This document shows positions 34,481 through 45,540 of a stretch of DNA of 64,000 nt, piece after piece; position 1 is the first letter of the stretch; each line of letters starts with the position of its first letter. The stretch covers positions 32,588,446 through 32,652,445 of the forward strand of contig CM043969.1 in the NCBI GenBank assembly GCA_014529385.2, in the 5' to 3' direction. The DNA is from Adiantum capillus-veneris. Lineage: Eukaryota; Streptophyta; Polypodiopsida; Polypodiales; Pteridaceae. The position numbers were made by a program, and so were the translations under genes. The notes below the pieces were generated by a model. That model did no database searches. It saw only the letters and a program-made list of their open reading frames with translations, and was not told the origin of the DNA.

Positions 34481-34699
34481 ATGAATCAATACAACCTACC
34501 TCAAGACAGATCACACATACCAACACGTGTACGCTCAATCAAGGTAATATTGGACTTGAAGATTCACTACCAGCACGTCATTGACACCATGCCGGGTGGG
34601 GAGCGGTTTTTTGAGGTTCTGGCATCAGATCAGCCATTTGTTTTACCTTTGGTACAAGGCAATGTACCGTTTGAAGTTTTAATCTATGTCCTAGTATAA
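34481..34699 (+). CDS. Leader small ORF 2 (72 codons)
   Basis: Starts MNQYNLPQDRSHIPTRV, has KIHYQHVID in the middle and ends ASDQPFVLPLVQ...EVLIYVLV. It aligns with the leader ORFs at 63016-63234 (KIHFQ, ILASPNPVILPL, DVNIFILL), 62797-62994 and 27972-28184 (MNHENL...IP, PFILPL, VYIFVL). It lies 82 bp before gag, against 86 bp in the 60-64 kb element. No known domain. Confidence 0.6.
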   Translation: MNQYNLPQDRSHIPTRVRSIKVILDLKIHYQHVIDTMPGGERFFEVLASDQPFVLPLVQGNVPFEVLIYVLV

Positions 34700-34781
34700 T
34701 AGGGTATACACGCCTCCTTGTAAAGAAGAAAAAAAATTTGCAAGTTAAGAAGTGTGTCTTTCTAGCTCTCTCTCAGTAATC

Positions 34782-36253
34782 ATGGCAAGTGTAGCATTTC
34801 CAACCTTTACTGGTAAGGTGGACGAGGATGCTGCAGACTTTCTAGACAACTGGAAATAGAATGTGTCATCTCTGCGAGAGATGATGATGCTTCGCGCTTG
34901 CGCATCTTCCCACTTCTAATGAAGGTGGAGGCAAGATCATGGTACAATGCCTTGGCACAAGAAACCAAGGAACGGTGGGACTTATTAAGGGCAGCCTTTG
35001 TCAAGCGTTTTGGAGAGGGTACAACATCAGAGAAGCTATGGCAATTGTTGACAGAGTTGAAGCAGGGCAGTATACTGGAATACGCATCATACGAGTCAAA
35101 GTTTGTAGATTTATGGGGGCGATGGGTTGCATCGCTAAGAGAGGATGAGGGGGCACCTGATTTCCTAAAGAAGGATCGGTTTGTGGCTGGGTTATGGCCA
35201 ACTCTTAAAGATAAGGTGAAGGGAAGGTTTCCTGCTACGTATGAGCTAGCAGTTGAAGTGGCCCGCCTTAAAGACAAGAAGTTGCACCCTCAAGCCAGCA
35301 ATATCGATGGAGAGGAAGCCGTTAGGACCCGACCACCTCTAGCACCACCTACAACAGTCGCCCAGAGGATTCAACCACAAGAACCAATTGAAGATTAGCA
35401 ACACCTGCTCAACCGAATCACCAATCAACTTGAGTATCTCTCAGTCCATTTGATACAACAAGGGCATGCACACAATCGCAACCAAGAGCAAGGGAGAGGA
35501 CAACGAAGGCAAAACCAAGAATACCACTGCTACAATTGTGGGGAGGATGGTCATGGCATGTACTACTGTCCACACCCAAGGAGGCAGAATTTCAACAGAG
35601 GAGCCAGGCAAAACCAGGTTTCACCACCGAGAGCAAGACCACCACCACCGAGGGAACCACGACAAGCACCACCCGTGCAAATCTTACAACCACCGATTCA
35701 ACCACAACCACCACCACCACCACCACAACTTCTCATTCCACCCTTACCCCCACCACCAGTTGGCAATCAAACAGTAAGCGTCATCAGTCTTGAAGGTAAG
35801 AGAAAGGAGAAAGTGGAGGAGGATAAGACCAAGGTTAAAGGAGTAGATGCCATTGGGGTAAAACGTGCTAGGCATGGTGAATATTCTCAAAAGGAAGAAA
35901 AGATGAAGAATAAAGGGGAATCTAGCAAAAAGCCGTCCAAGTCACGACGTAAAATTGACATTGTAGATTTCTCTTTGGGTGAATGTTCTAAACCATATAA
36001 TTTGGTTCAAGATGTTTCTGTGCAGGGCCCAAAAATCACCGGGCCCCAGTTACTCCACCTAGCACCTAGGGTGAGGAGACAATGGACAAAGATGGTTAAC
36101 ACGAGGCGACCAAAGCCAAAGATAGCTGGGGCTATCTCCGGGAGGAATCTAGACGACATACTACCAGTGATGGATGCTTACATCAAAGGGCAACACATCT
36201 CCAATATCTACATCGATGGTGGCGCACAAATATGCATCATGAGTGAAAAATGA
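34782..36253 (+). pseudogene. Gypsy gag-protease of the composite element
   Basis: The ATG at 34782 begins MASVAFPTFTGKVDEDAADF. A single-base loss near 34855 shifts the frame. The capsid continues with RIFPLLMKVEARSWYNALAQ, LLTELKQGS, FVDLWGRWVASL and DRFVAGLWPTLKDKVKGRFP (typical retrotransposon gag). An in-frame TAG at 35396 splits it from the nucleocapsid, which has a perfect CX2CX4HX4C (CYNCGEDGHGMYYC, about 35527) followed by Pro/Gln-rich and Lys-rich segments. The protease starts with YIDGGAQICIMSEK and breaks at 36244-36253, where one A is missing relative to the copy at 30737. Three lesions; no pol downstream. Confidence 0.85.
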
Positions 36254-36492
36254 TGCACCGTTTGGGTTTAGAGGTGAGTCGGCCGGCACCATGCCGAGCC
36301 AAAATGGCAAATAATTTAAAAGTTCAATGTGTTGGTGTCATAAATGCAGTTCGGATAAAGGCATTCAACACCGAGGTAGATGTGGACATCTTTGTCATGC
36401 CACACAAAGGGGAGGGCTATCCTATCATTCTAGGGAGGCCTTGGCTTATGGCTATAAGAGCTAAGCAGGACTGGGACACTGGCATAATCTAA
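36254..36492 (+). pseudogene. Protease, C-terminal half after frameshift
   Basis: Continues the protease in the shifted frame: LGLEVSRPAPCRAKMANN, then GEGYPIILGRPWLMAIRAKQ, ending at TAA 36490-36492. The same TAA is present in the partial copy at 30980. Confidence 0.75.
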
Positions 36493-37484
36493 ATGAAAGA
36501 TTCCAAAAGGAAGCCAATACTTTATGACATGAAGACAGGTCGGCAATACGACATGGATATAGAAACCTCTATGGATGAGTTTTCTAGTGGTGACTCTTCA
36601 ACCACTTTAGAGGAGGAGTCAACAGGGAGTGAAGGAAGTGATAGCTCCATTGAGGTAATGGGCCTCACATTCAAACACAACAAGGTGGACCCTTCAAATT
36701 TGCAACCACATGTGAAAGTGGTGAAGACACTTCAACTACCCCTATGGCACGAGATTGGTGAAAGACTCATGCAGAGAAATGCAATTGAGGTCTACTGGCA
36801 CTTTAGGTTTTCCTTTCTAATTGTGAACATAGTGTGTAACATTAATTTGGGAAGCTCTTTAAGTTGGGTTGCGACAAGAGTGGAAGGATTGACATCAACA
36901 ACTAGTGGAATCAATCTAGAAGAATGGTTTTGCATACTAGTGGTAACATGGAGTCCTTTATTCAAAATGTGGTTTGCAGTTTATCTTTTGTACATGGTAG
37001 GCTCTCTTGTGCAACAAGCATCAACCATGCAATCTATCCATGTGGGAAACAGGTCTCTATTAATTTGGCATGAAGAAGGAAAACAAGCAAGATATGAGGA
37101 TTATGGTTTCTTACTCCCTTTTGGCTATGTGTCTGGACGAGGAAGCCATGCATGGTCCCGCTTTGGAATACTTTCAAGGAATGATCAAGTTCTTTCCATA
37201 CCTTCTATCACTTATGCAAGAGTTAATTCTTGTGCAGCTTGTGGACTCAAGAATCATTATAAGTGTGATCTTCTGAAGAGGACATTATTGCATACAATGG
37301 ATTTACGCTTAGTGTGGCACCCAGGTGGACACCAAAAAGAACTTTGGGGAGCCTCATGCTTCCAAGGGATCCATTATTCCCTACAAGGACCTACCAGCCA
37401 CCAAGAAGAAATCCTACTCTATTTCAACATGCTCAAGAACAGAGCTAGAGGCATGAATACCTCTAGCCTTAGGGGGAGGGCTAA
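36493..37484 (+). other. Post-protease region with long ORF continuing past a stop
   Basis: A frame continues from the protease through one TAA into 355 codons that extend into the right LTR. Only the first part (KDSKRKPILYDMKTGRQYDM to about LPLWHEIGERLM) looks protein-like and is alike in both copies. A 16-bp difference near 36919 changes the frame between copies without obvious consequence, so the rest is probably non-coding. A CxxCxxxxHxxC string (CAACGLKNHYKC) occurs by 37240. Ends with AGGGGGAGGGCTAA, the polypurine tract. Confidence 0.5.
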
Positions 37485-38590
37485 TGAGGCATGCTTTTCC
37501 ATGCATGGGAACCCCCCCATATTTTTTTTTCTTTTACCAAAATTACTTCCTATTATATAAGTTACTTTTGATTTTTTCTTCCCTTTTTCACAAACGTTTT
37601 AGCCTTTATTAAATAAATAATACTTATGCTAATCAATCACAATGTAGCATAATAAATAAGCTTTCTTTGTTGATCTCTCTTTTGACCTTAAATATTAAAT
37701 ATATATATATTCTAGTATTTTCTAATATATTTTTTTCATGTATATATATTAGTCCACTCTACCAAATAATTTATTCACTAGTTTTCATTTTCAAACCTCA
37801 ACCCCACTTTCAAATTTCAATAATACCTCCATCTAGATGATTGCCAATCTTTTCAACACTCTAGGTCATGTTTTCATACACATGAGGGAGCTTACACTTG
37901 AAGGTAAGAGAGAAGTCCACTCAAAGGGGACCACCAAAAGACTTTTGTAGCCACAAATAATACATTATTTGGCTGAATTTTTTAAGTAAAGAAGAACCCC
38001 GAATCTGAAGGAGCGTTCAACATGAAAGATGTAGCTCGTGATTTCAACTTTTAGCTCAATTTTTTTCATAATTTTTGGAGTTATGATTTTTGTAGTGGAC
38101 CCCAATTTTCTCGTGTAATGGTGACACAGGCCATCCCCACTTTTCTTCCTTCTAGAATGGCTATGGTTCTACAAGTCTTCAAGCATGATTACAAGAGACA
38201 AGGCTCTTTTAATGAGGTCTTGGCTAGTCTAGAGTAATTCTATCACCATTTTTGGAGGATCCATCCTCATCAACAAATATCCACCTTCGACAACCTCTCT
38301 TATAATTTTCTTACCTCTCTCTTCTCTCCCTAATAAGCTTATGTCTATCCAAAGCTAGACTATTGTAAATATTTCCTATCCTCTACATCCTACCCACATT
38401 CTCTCTTCTTCTCTCTCTATTGACTCTGGTATTTTAAATAATGAGGAGACAAGATGGGAGCCACAGTCACATGCACCCCATTTTCCTAGTCACCAAAGTG
38501 GGACACTCACCTCAAATAGAAATATTGCTAAATCCTTCCCTCCTTCCCTATATAAGGAGGCCATGAGAGCTCACTTGGGGGGAGAGAACA

Positions 38591-38630
<40 letters not shown>

Positions 38631-39424
38631 TCCATACACACTCTTGTGCTATATGCTTGTAGCATGAACCCTAATCACATAATCACAACACCATCATCAT
38701 CACCATCACCATGCACAAAAGATGAGCACCACACCTCCACACCACTTGTAATTAAGGGTTGAAGGCACAATTTCAAGAAGAAGAAGGGTGGACACACTCA
38801 TGATATTCCTCGCCATCAACTCCCATCTCTCCATTATGCTTCCTACGATCTTGTCCCCTTCTCATTTTCCAGCCATACGCTACCTATTGTATTCATCTTT
38901 TGCAAGCAATCAACACACTCCATCTTGGTGCCATACTTTGTGTCGCTTTAGATACATCTCATTGTGAGTATGGTATATGCTTGTTCCTTGCCTTTTTTTT
39001 TTCTGCTTATGTAAAGGAGTGCGGATTCGCCACCATACACACACACTCTCTCTCTCCCTCTCATATTTCTATCATCTTGCTACTTCCATCTTGAGGTGTG
39101 CGGATTCGCCACCTCTTGTATGATAAGTGAGCATACTCGCAAGTTTCCCCTACCTCATTATCTTCCTTACTAACATGCACGAGTAGCAAGCCCATTCTCA
39201 CTCATTCACCACTCCTCTCACCTTATTCTCTAACCACCCCATTCCACATTTGGGCGTGGATCTTGAAATTGTTTTCCATGGCATGCTTCATTGTGTATAT
39301 GTATGCGTCCTAGCCGCATATCTTGCTAGGTGGTGCCCCTATTGTGTATCCCCCATGATGAGGCCATTGTGCATAGTCTTGGTGTAGAGGCCACCGGGTC
39401 TATTTTTTTCACTTCCTCCTCTCA
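37485..39424 (+). repeat. Full right LTR
   Basis: 1940 bp, TGAGGCATGC...CCTCCTCTCA. Nearly identical to 31991-33924; the clearest differences are a longer (CA)n tract near 38595-38630, homopolymer lengths, and scattered substitutions. It is followed by the GCACT target duplication. Confidence 0.9.
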
Positions 39425-39429
39425 GCACT

Positions 39430-39867
39430 ATTCTTCATTGTTGCTTGCACACTAAAAACGGTTATTAAGGGATGCAAGGAGCCCTTTTATCTTGAAATTG
39501 ATACCAAAGTCTTCTCAACATCTGGGATTATGGAAATTCTTGGTGGCTAGGCCTAGAGGATATGCACTACTACTTGGAAATGTGTTTGCAAATGCTCAAA
39601 TTTGTTGAAGTTGCTAGAAATGTAAAGCACTTGTAGACATTTTAGGAAAGAAAAGGCTAAAGGATAACTACATATCCAAATGTTGTGTGAGAGGTCTAAG
39701 GAATACACAATTCTGAGAGCTAAGAGAGTATTTAACTGAGTTAGTCCCAGAGAATCAATAATGTTTAAAGAAACCATAAAAAAAAGTAATTTTGATGAAT
39801 AAAGAGCATATAATCAATTTTGGCATCCATCTGTACTATGTCTTCTCTCTCCTTCTCTTGTTTTTAA
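39430..39867. other. No recognisable gene
   Basis: Right flank of the composite element; no supported frame. Confidence 0.45.
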
Positions 39868-41880
39868 ATGGATCTCCTTGATCGTTCAGATAAACTCCCA
39901 AGTGACTTTGCAAGAAGTATCTTTTTTAACTATGCGGTTGGATTCAATGGTGTTGGGGAGTTGAAGTGCACTGTTCGATCTCTGAATGAAACTAGACATT
40001 ATCTTGTTCCGAACTCCTACATAGCATGGAAATTGTATGTCAAAGAATAATTTGAAGACTGAACCCAAGTACCTGATAGATACATAGTCGACCCATTGCT
40101 ATGGGTCGAGAAAATGTTTCAGGAGGTCAACATTAAAGTACAAGGATATGTTCTTTATCTTAACCTATTCTCATTTCTAGATATACCAAGATGCGAGATC
40201 ATCTTTACAAAGAAGGCACTCATGCTCAACCAAAGATATAGCTTCTACGAGCAAGTCATATTCCGGGTTTGGAAGAAGTCAAATAGCGGCGACCAATTGT
40301 ATTTTTATGTACCTCAAGATTGGTTCAGTAAACTCTACGAAACTATCCTTAAGTTCACTCACAATAATACTATCACTTTTGATGACTATGAGAAGCCTAC
40401 ATGTGTTTGGATTTTGCTCAAGCATATCCAATGGTGATAAACTCAAGTAGGAAGATGTCAATGAGCGACATGCCCATGTAATGAGCTTTCATGTATTACC
40501 ACCAACAGATATCTCTCAAGGGAAGAGTGGAATAAGGAAGAGGATGTAAATCTAAGCGCACAAAAAGAATTTCTAAACTTTGAAACCCGTAATGTAAGTA
40601 AATGCAAGGGTAGAACCTTGAACTAGGCACAGAGAATTGCTTCATTGGAACTTTTCACATTTACACACCTTCTCCAAAGTAACATGTAACCCTTTTTTCA
40701 TTTAAAATGGGAAAATTTTCTATTTGCTATGATAAAAATTGTTTTAAGGTCATAAGCTTTGAGTTTCTAACATATGTCTTAATAGTTCTAACTAATGCAC
40801 CTTCTGATTAGCATGGGGTTAGCATGTGAGCCTTTTGTCATTGACCATGGGAAAATTTTGATTTTGATATAATTCCCATTGTTTTAAGGTCATTATCTTT
40901 GAGTTTTTAACATATTTCTTATCATTTTTAACTAACTTCAATGATGGGTGTGTGTGTGTGTGTGTAGATGACTGACATTCTTCCTCAGGGGATATGGGTG
41001 GATATACTCTTCCGCCTTATGCTGGAAGAACATCTTCAGATGGAAGTGGAAGTGTAGAGGCTTATCACATGACCACGCGTGATGGAGCAAAGAAAAAGAG
41101 GTTATTATTGACGGATTGTATTGTACCAAATACATTTTGAGCATAGTATCATTACACGTCAAGAAACCAATAATTTAGACTGCCATGATATAAACCTTCA
41201 CTTGTGGGGAGTGTCAAATGGGTGCAATCCAAATTAGGGAAGTAAATCATTGTTAATAACTGATTGTTGTATATAAATTCCCATGAACTTACCCTGAGAC
41301 CAATAAAGGGAACATGGATAGCTAGGAATATACTTCATATAGTAATGGTGATTGGATGCCTCAATATTGTCATGATTAATGTATGGGGTTAGAAGTGTTT
41401 AGCCAATGACAAACAGACCTTTAGTCTAGTACCCTGAAAATTATTCTTTGACCTATTTGGGAAGTCTACAATCCACAATTTTCACAATGTGAATATCTTA
41501 TACAACGCTAGAAACACACCCCACTACTTAGCAGATAGTGCAAGCATATAAAGAATTAATGGATCGCAGACATAGGATGAGTTTCCCAAGAATTTTTACT
41601 TATTTTGATGACTACTTTAGCTACAAAAACGCAACGGTTCACATCTTAATGGGAGTACCTATGACAAACCGTTCACTTACGCAAGAGTGGTACGCCTCAC
41701 ATGCCACTAAAGAGATGTTTTAGCCAAAGATCGTGAAGAACTATTGGGATAACCTCCCATACATCCTTTGAGAGTGGAACCACTATGATCTAGTAGTCAA
41801 AGAATGTCACAATGACTATTACAGAGTAAATTATGTCAGGGCCATTAAAACCTATTAAGAAACTTATGAGACACAGATTT
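39868..41880 (+). pseudogene. Unrecognised decayed coding region, possibly several exons
   Basis: From 39868 to 40437 one frame stays open except for two stops at 40048 and 40060. It reads like real protein (SIFFNYAVGFNGVGELKC, YIAWKLYVKE, then LWVEKMFQEVNIKVQGYVLY, DQLYFYVPQDWFSKLY, TFDDYEKPTCVWILL). After an AT-rich stretch and a (GT)n-AG acceptor-like site at about 40950-40967, codons for GGYTLPPYAGRTSSDGSGSV and AKKKRLLLTDC follow. At 41538-41870 there is MQAYKELMDRRHRMSFPRIF...YWDNLPYIL. No known domain is recognised. It may be one gene with introns or unrelated fragments; a captured host gene or transposon protein are both possible. Confidence 0.4.
40681..40950. repeat. 140-bp period direct duplication
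   Basis: TAACATGTAACCC...CATGGGAAAATTTTC...TGTTTTAAGGTCAT...TTTGAGTTTCTAACATAT...CTAACT recurs 140 bp later (TTAGCATGTGAGCC...), with about 80% identity. It lies in the possible intron just before the (GT)n tract. Confidence 0.75.
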
Positions 41881-41949
41881 TTGCACCTTGAAATTTTTGC
41901 GATATAGAATTGATTTAATTAATATGTTAATCTTTTGTTTACTTTTCAA

Positions 41950-42540
41950 CCTCAACATGGGACTCCATAGAACCTTGTGCAACACAACCATTCACATGAT
42001 CGACATCCATATGCATACCATGAAACAAAGTCTTGGATATTAGCCACCTTATCCTCACCAATGGTTTCTTTGGTGAAATTAGATGAATTCATATTATCAT
42101 CATGAACATTCAAGTGATAATCCAGATCACCAAAAGCATTTACATCATCATTGGCATCCATAGGGAACTCATAAAACAACTCACATGTAGAGGCATAGTC
42201 TTCATCATCAACAACAAAAGTAGCATGAGAGTCTTGTAGACCATGAAAATCAACCACATCAACATCCTCATACTCAAGAGGAGAGTCTATACAATACACA
42301 TCACATACATCATCCATTGTAAATGCTCCCACAACTTTGCATACCAAACCATTCTCATCAAATAAGCCATATGTAGACATATAATCCCATCCATGTCAAC
42401 ATCACTCTGACCCATGCAATTCAAACCACAAAAGTCAGAATCTTCAACATCAACAGAAGAAACCATATAATTGTTTGTGTCTACATCATAAGCATTCACC
42501 ACATGCAGGTCAATTTCTTCCACTGAACACATACTACCAT
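41950..42540 (-). pseudogene. Acidic minus-strand ORFs downstream of a Gypsy gag
   Basis: Two overlapping frames (42532-42287, 42380-41952) encode very Asp-rich sequence (EDVDVVDFHGLQDSHATFV, then FYEFPMDANDDVNAFGD). No known domain. They follow the minus-strand gag at 43446 on the same strand and may be part of its polyprotein, or low-complexity open frames. Confidence 0.35.
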
Positions 42541-42819
42541 ATTTGCATGCTTTGTTTCTTCCTCAATAGCAAGTGACTTCTCAAGTGCATGATCATTTTC
42601 AACAACCCCATAGGTTAAATCAACCAAGAACATCATATTAGAGAGTTTGAGATTTTAGAGATAAATTGGGGATCACCGATGTCATGAACATTTATCCATA
42701 TGGACAAATCTCAAACTATTTTTAAAGAGAAAATCCTTCCACAAGGTAGTACTTGAAAAGGTCTTCCTAGCCATTCTCTCAAAACTTTGGCTAAGATTTG
42801 ACCATGTTTTCAAATATTA

Positions 42820-43446
42820 AGCTCATTTTGAAAGTGGGATATGGAAAATTCCCAAATTCACTAATATGGTGTTCAAGTGCATATCCTCTATCTTTGGTGG
42901 CACATCCAAACCTGCCATAAGCCTTATCTTCCTCTCTTTTTTGTAGGCAACTTGTAATGCTTCTTTCATGATTTTTGGATTCTTCAATTCCACATGTGAA
43001 TTCAAGGTAGGTTTTGTCTTGCTTATCAACATTTTCAACCTTTCAAATTGCATAGGTGTAACATGTAACTCCTTCACTGACATCACTTTGGAATTCTTTA
43101 GACATTTTTCCCATTGCATCCATACATTGTTGAACCTCTTTCAAAAGCAAGAAACAAACTCATCTTCAGGCATAGCTAAGTGCTTCACACTTGACCAAGA
43201 TTCATTTGGAGTTGGCCTCACTACATATCTTTGAAGAAATACTGCTTCCAACATTCACCAACAACTCTCATCCTCGGCGTGCAAGATCTTATACCACACA
43301 TATGCATCACCTTCGAGCAAGAGAGGAAACATACGCAGCCATTCGGATTCACAATCATTCCCTATCAATAAACATTGAGATTTTACCTGTCTCAAGAACC
43401 TTCTTGGGTCCTCACCATCTCCACCTATAAACCTTGGAGAATTCAT
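42820..43446 (-). pseudogene. Gypsy gag remnant
   Basis: The minus-strand ATG at 43446 starts MNSPRFIGGDGEDPRRFLRQ, then IGNDCESEWLRMFPLLLEGD and YVWYKIL, the usual capsid opening (FxGxxxxPxxFLxxx...LRxFPxxLxGxAxxWY). A stop interrupts at about 43255. In other frames FLQRY and FVSCF-KRFNN continue the capsid. From 43119 an open frame (MQWEKCLKNSKVM...QFERLKMLISK) follows and ends at 42823. Only 60-70 bp separate this gag from its primer-binding site, so this lineage lacks the leader small ORFs. Confidence 0.7.
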
Positions 43447-43515
43447 GACAACAACTTACAAGTAGAAGGTTGAGCTTGACTCTAGGGAAAGTGTCAACCA
43501 GAAAGCCAAAATAGA

Positions 43516-43533
43516 TCCTCAGTAGGGGCACCA
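43516..43533 (-). other. Gypsy primer-binding site
   Basis: Minus strand TGGTGCCCCTACTGAGGA. LTR sequence should lie at coordinates just above about 43538 on the minus strand, but without a second copy its far end cannot be placed. Confidence 0.7.
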
Positions 43534-43539
43534 AAACAT

Positions 43540-45540
43540 GTGAAGGATTTGGGGGTGGCCTCCATAACAGCTCCATTTTCACAAGATATATAAGGAAAAT
43601 GAAAGTAGCTCTCACAAGAGGATGGGATCCGATATCCACTCACAAACTCACTTACCCTTGCACACACAAAACCCCGCCTACACTCGACTAGGTTTCCTCT
43701 ACACTACCATAGCGCTACCTATGATCAATTTCACTCAAGGAAGCAAAAAAGACACAAATGTTTTTGGAAGAAAAACCAAGAAAATTATATGCAATTATGT
43801 TCATAAACACCATACCCTCACACCATCTTGGCAGCCCTTGCATATGTGATATGAGGCTCCAACCATGCACATAAACTCATCAGAAACCATGCCAATCATG
43901 AGCTATACAAAAACTATTAAAAAAAACATGGAAAACATGGGGAAAAATTATCCCATTATCAACAATAACAAGGGTGTCTCACTACCAAACTTGAGCCGTA
44001 GGCACACACACGTACAAGAGAGCTTCGCTTCATGCAGCTTCCATCACCAAAAATAGAGAAGAGGAGTAAAGGTGCAAAGGTCACCACCCATGTTCATGGT
44101 CTTATTGATGAGACAAAAACTCTACAATCAAGGTTCCAGGCCCTCGCAAAAACACACGGGCACCTCCACTACACAAGCCCCACGCACCACCATAGACAGC
44201 AGTAGCAAAATAGGCTTTCTTCTACACAACTGAAAACTCCCACTCACTCACGACCCCAAGATGTTAAAAACTCAAATTTTCTTCCTTTTTTAAACTCAAT
44301 TACTCATTATTTTAAGTCTTGACACTTTTATGTACAAAAACAGTAAAAGTATGTACCTTCCACAACGGGCCCGTATGCGTAGAGGGAGCTGGCACACACC
44401 GCCTTTGTACACTTTGTACAATCATGCTTTATTTACATCCAAGGCTCCCAAAATTATTAAAAAACATCTCTCAAATACTTTAGGTGGATTGCATCTTTCT
44501 GCCAAAACACATCAGAGCGTGAGAAAATTCAGAAGCATCCTACAGAGGAGATGTGGCTGGTATGCATGTGATATCTGGAAATCCTAGTTTGCATCTTAAG
44601 ATGTGTAGGATAGAAGGATATCAAGCTTATGTGTTTCTTGGAAAGATCTTTAGAAGGATTCTCTATTATGGATGTTAAGAGTAGCGAGCAATCAAACTTT
44701 GTGTGCAGGAGCTAGTTTATCTAGATGGAGTTGATGTTGAGCTTATGCAATTGCTTGATGAGGCTTTACTAGATTTTTGAGCATGTGAAAAATAGGAAAA
44801 TTTTCCATGATGACTCTTGGGAGCCAAATGAGGAGGGTTTTGCTAAAGAAATAATGTACCCAAATATACATGACCAGAATTCTAATGCTAGATGGAGTGA
44901 AGCTACATTACAATGCTACCCGTGATATATGATCAACAATCAACTAAGAAGGTTGTATAAGGGATATGGTAGTATCTAATGCTAATAGATTCTATAGAGG
45001 ATTTAATGTTACCAAATATTGTAGGGGATTCAATGTTATCTTTTGATCTAGGAGGAAGGTATATTTGCTTGAAGACACGGATTGGGATATTGTAGATGGT
45101 ATGCTCATAGTGGGGGAGTGGTTATGTGTTTATAGATTTTTGCTTGCAGTTTGAGATAGCAGTTGAAACGTACCAGAGGATGTGCAATTTTAGAGGGGAC
45201 GGATGTTTTGTCGCTCCACTTCCATGGTGGGAAATAGGGCCAAAGGATGTATATTAGTCCTATTTGTGGGATATGCTTACTAGGTTGGGAAGTGAAAGAT
45301 TTCTTGAGGAGCTTCCTATCTAGAACATTCTCTCTTAAGTACAATGACTGTAGGGAATGTTAACAAATAATAAGATTTGCAATGCTTCGATTGATACTCA
45401 AGGCAAATGTGGTTTGCTTCAAAAATCTCCACCACTAGGGTTTTCTAATCCACTCAAAGACATGCAAACCACAAGAAACCCTTCAATACCTTCAAGAGTG
45501 AGAACCGAATGAAGACCTAGAGGAGAGGCATCCTCTGATC
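43540..45540. other. Probable minus-strand LTR, then unassigned DNA
   Basis: The first part (to roughly 44.3 kb) is presumably the LTR belonging to the primer-binding site at 43516-43533; this is inferred from position only. From 44580 to 45340 plus-strand frames give protein-like fragments (VQELVYLDGVDVELMQLLDE) but no recognised family. Confidence 0.35.

Larger units (their letters stand above)
30376..39429 (+). mobile_element. Tandem composite of a gag-protease Gypsy element
   Basis: Order: truncated LTR (30380-30590), partial internal domain (30591-31990), full LTR (31991-33924), full internal domain (33925-37484), full LTR (37485-39424). GCACT immediately flanks both outer ends (30376-30380 and 39425-39429; the last T may belong to the LTR start, making a 4-bp duplication). 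The two full LTRs look more than 95% identical. No reverse transcriptase, RNase H or integrase is coded, so the element needed another element's enzymes. The shared flank implies one insertion site for the whole array. A three-LTR tandem with a deletion joining base 211 of the first LTR to the protease region explains it. Confidence 0.85.

Noticed and set aside
36493-37560. 355-codon ORF as an env-like or novel retroelement gene
   Set aside because: Only its first third is alike in both copies; a 16-bp length difference shifts the frame in the other copy, and it runs into the LTR, so most of it is probably a chance open frame.
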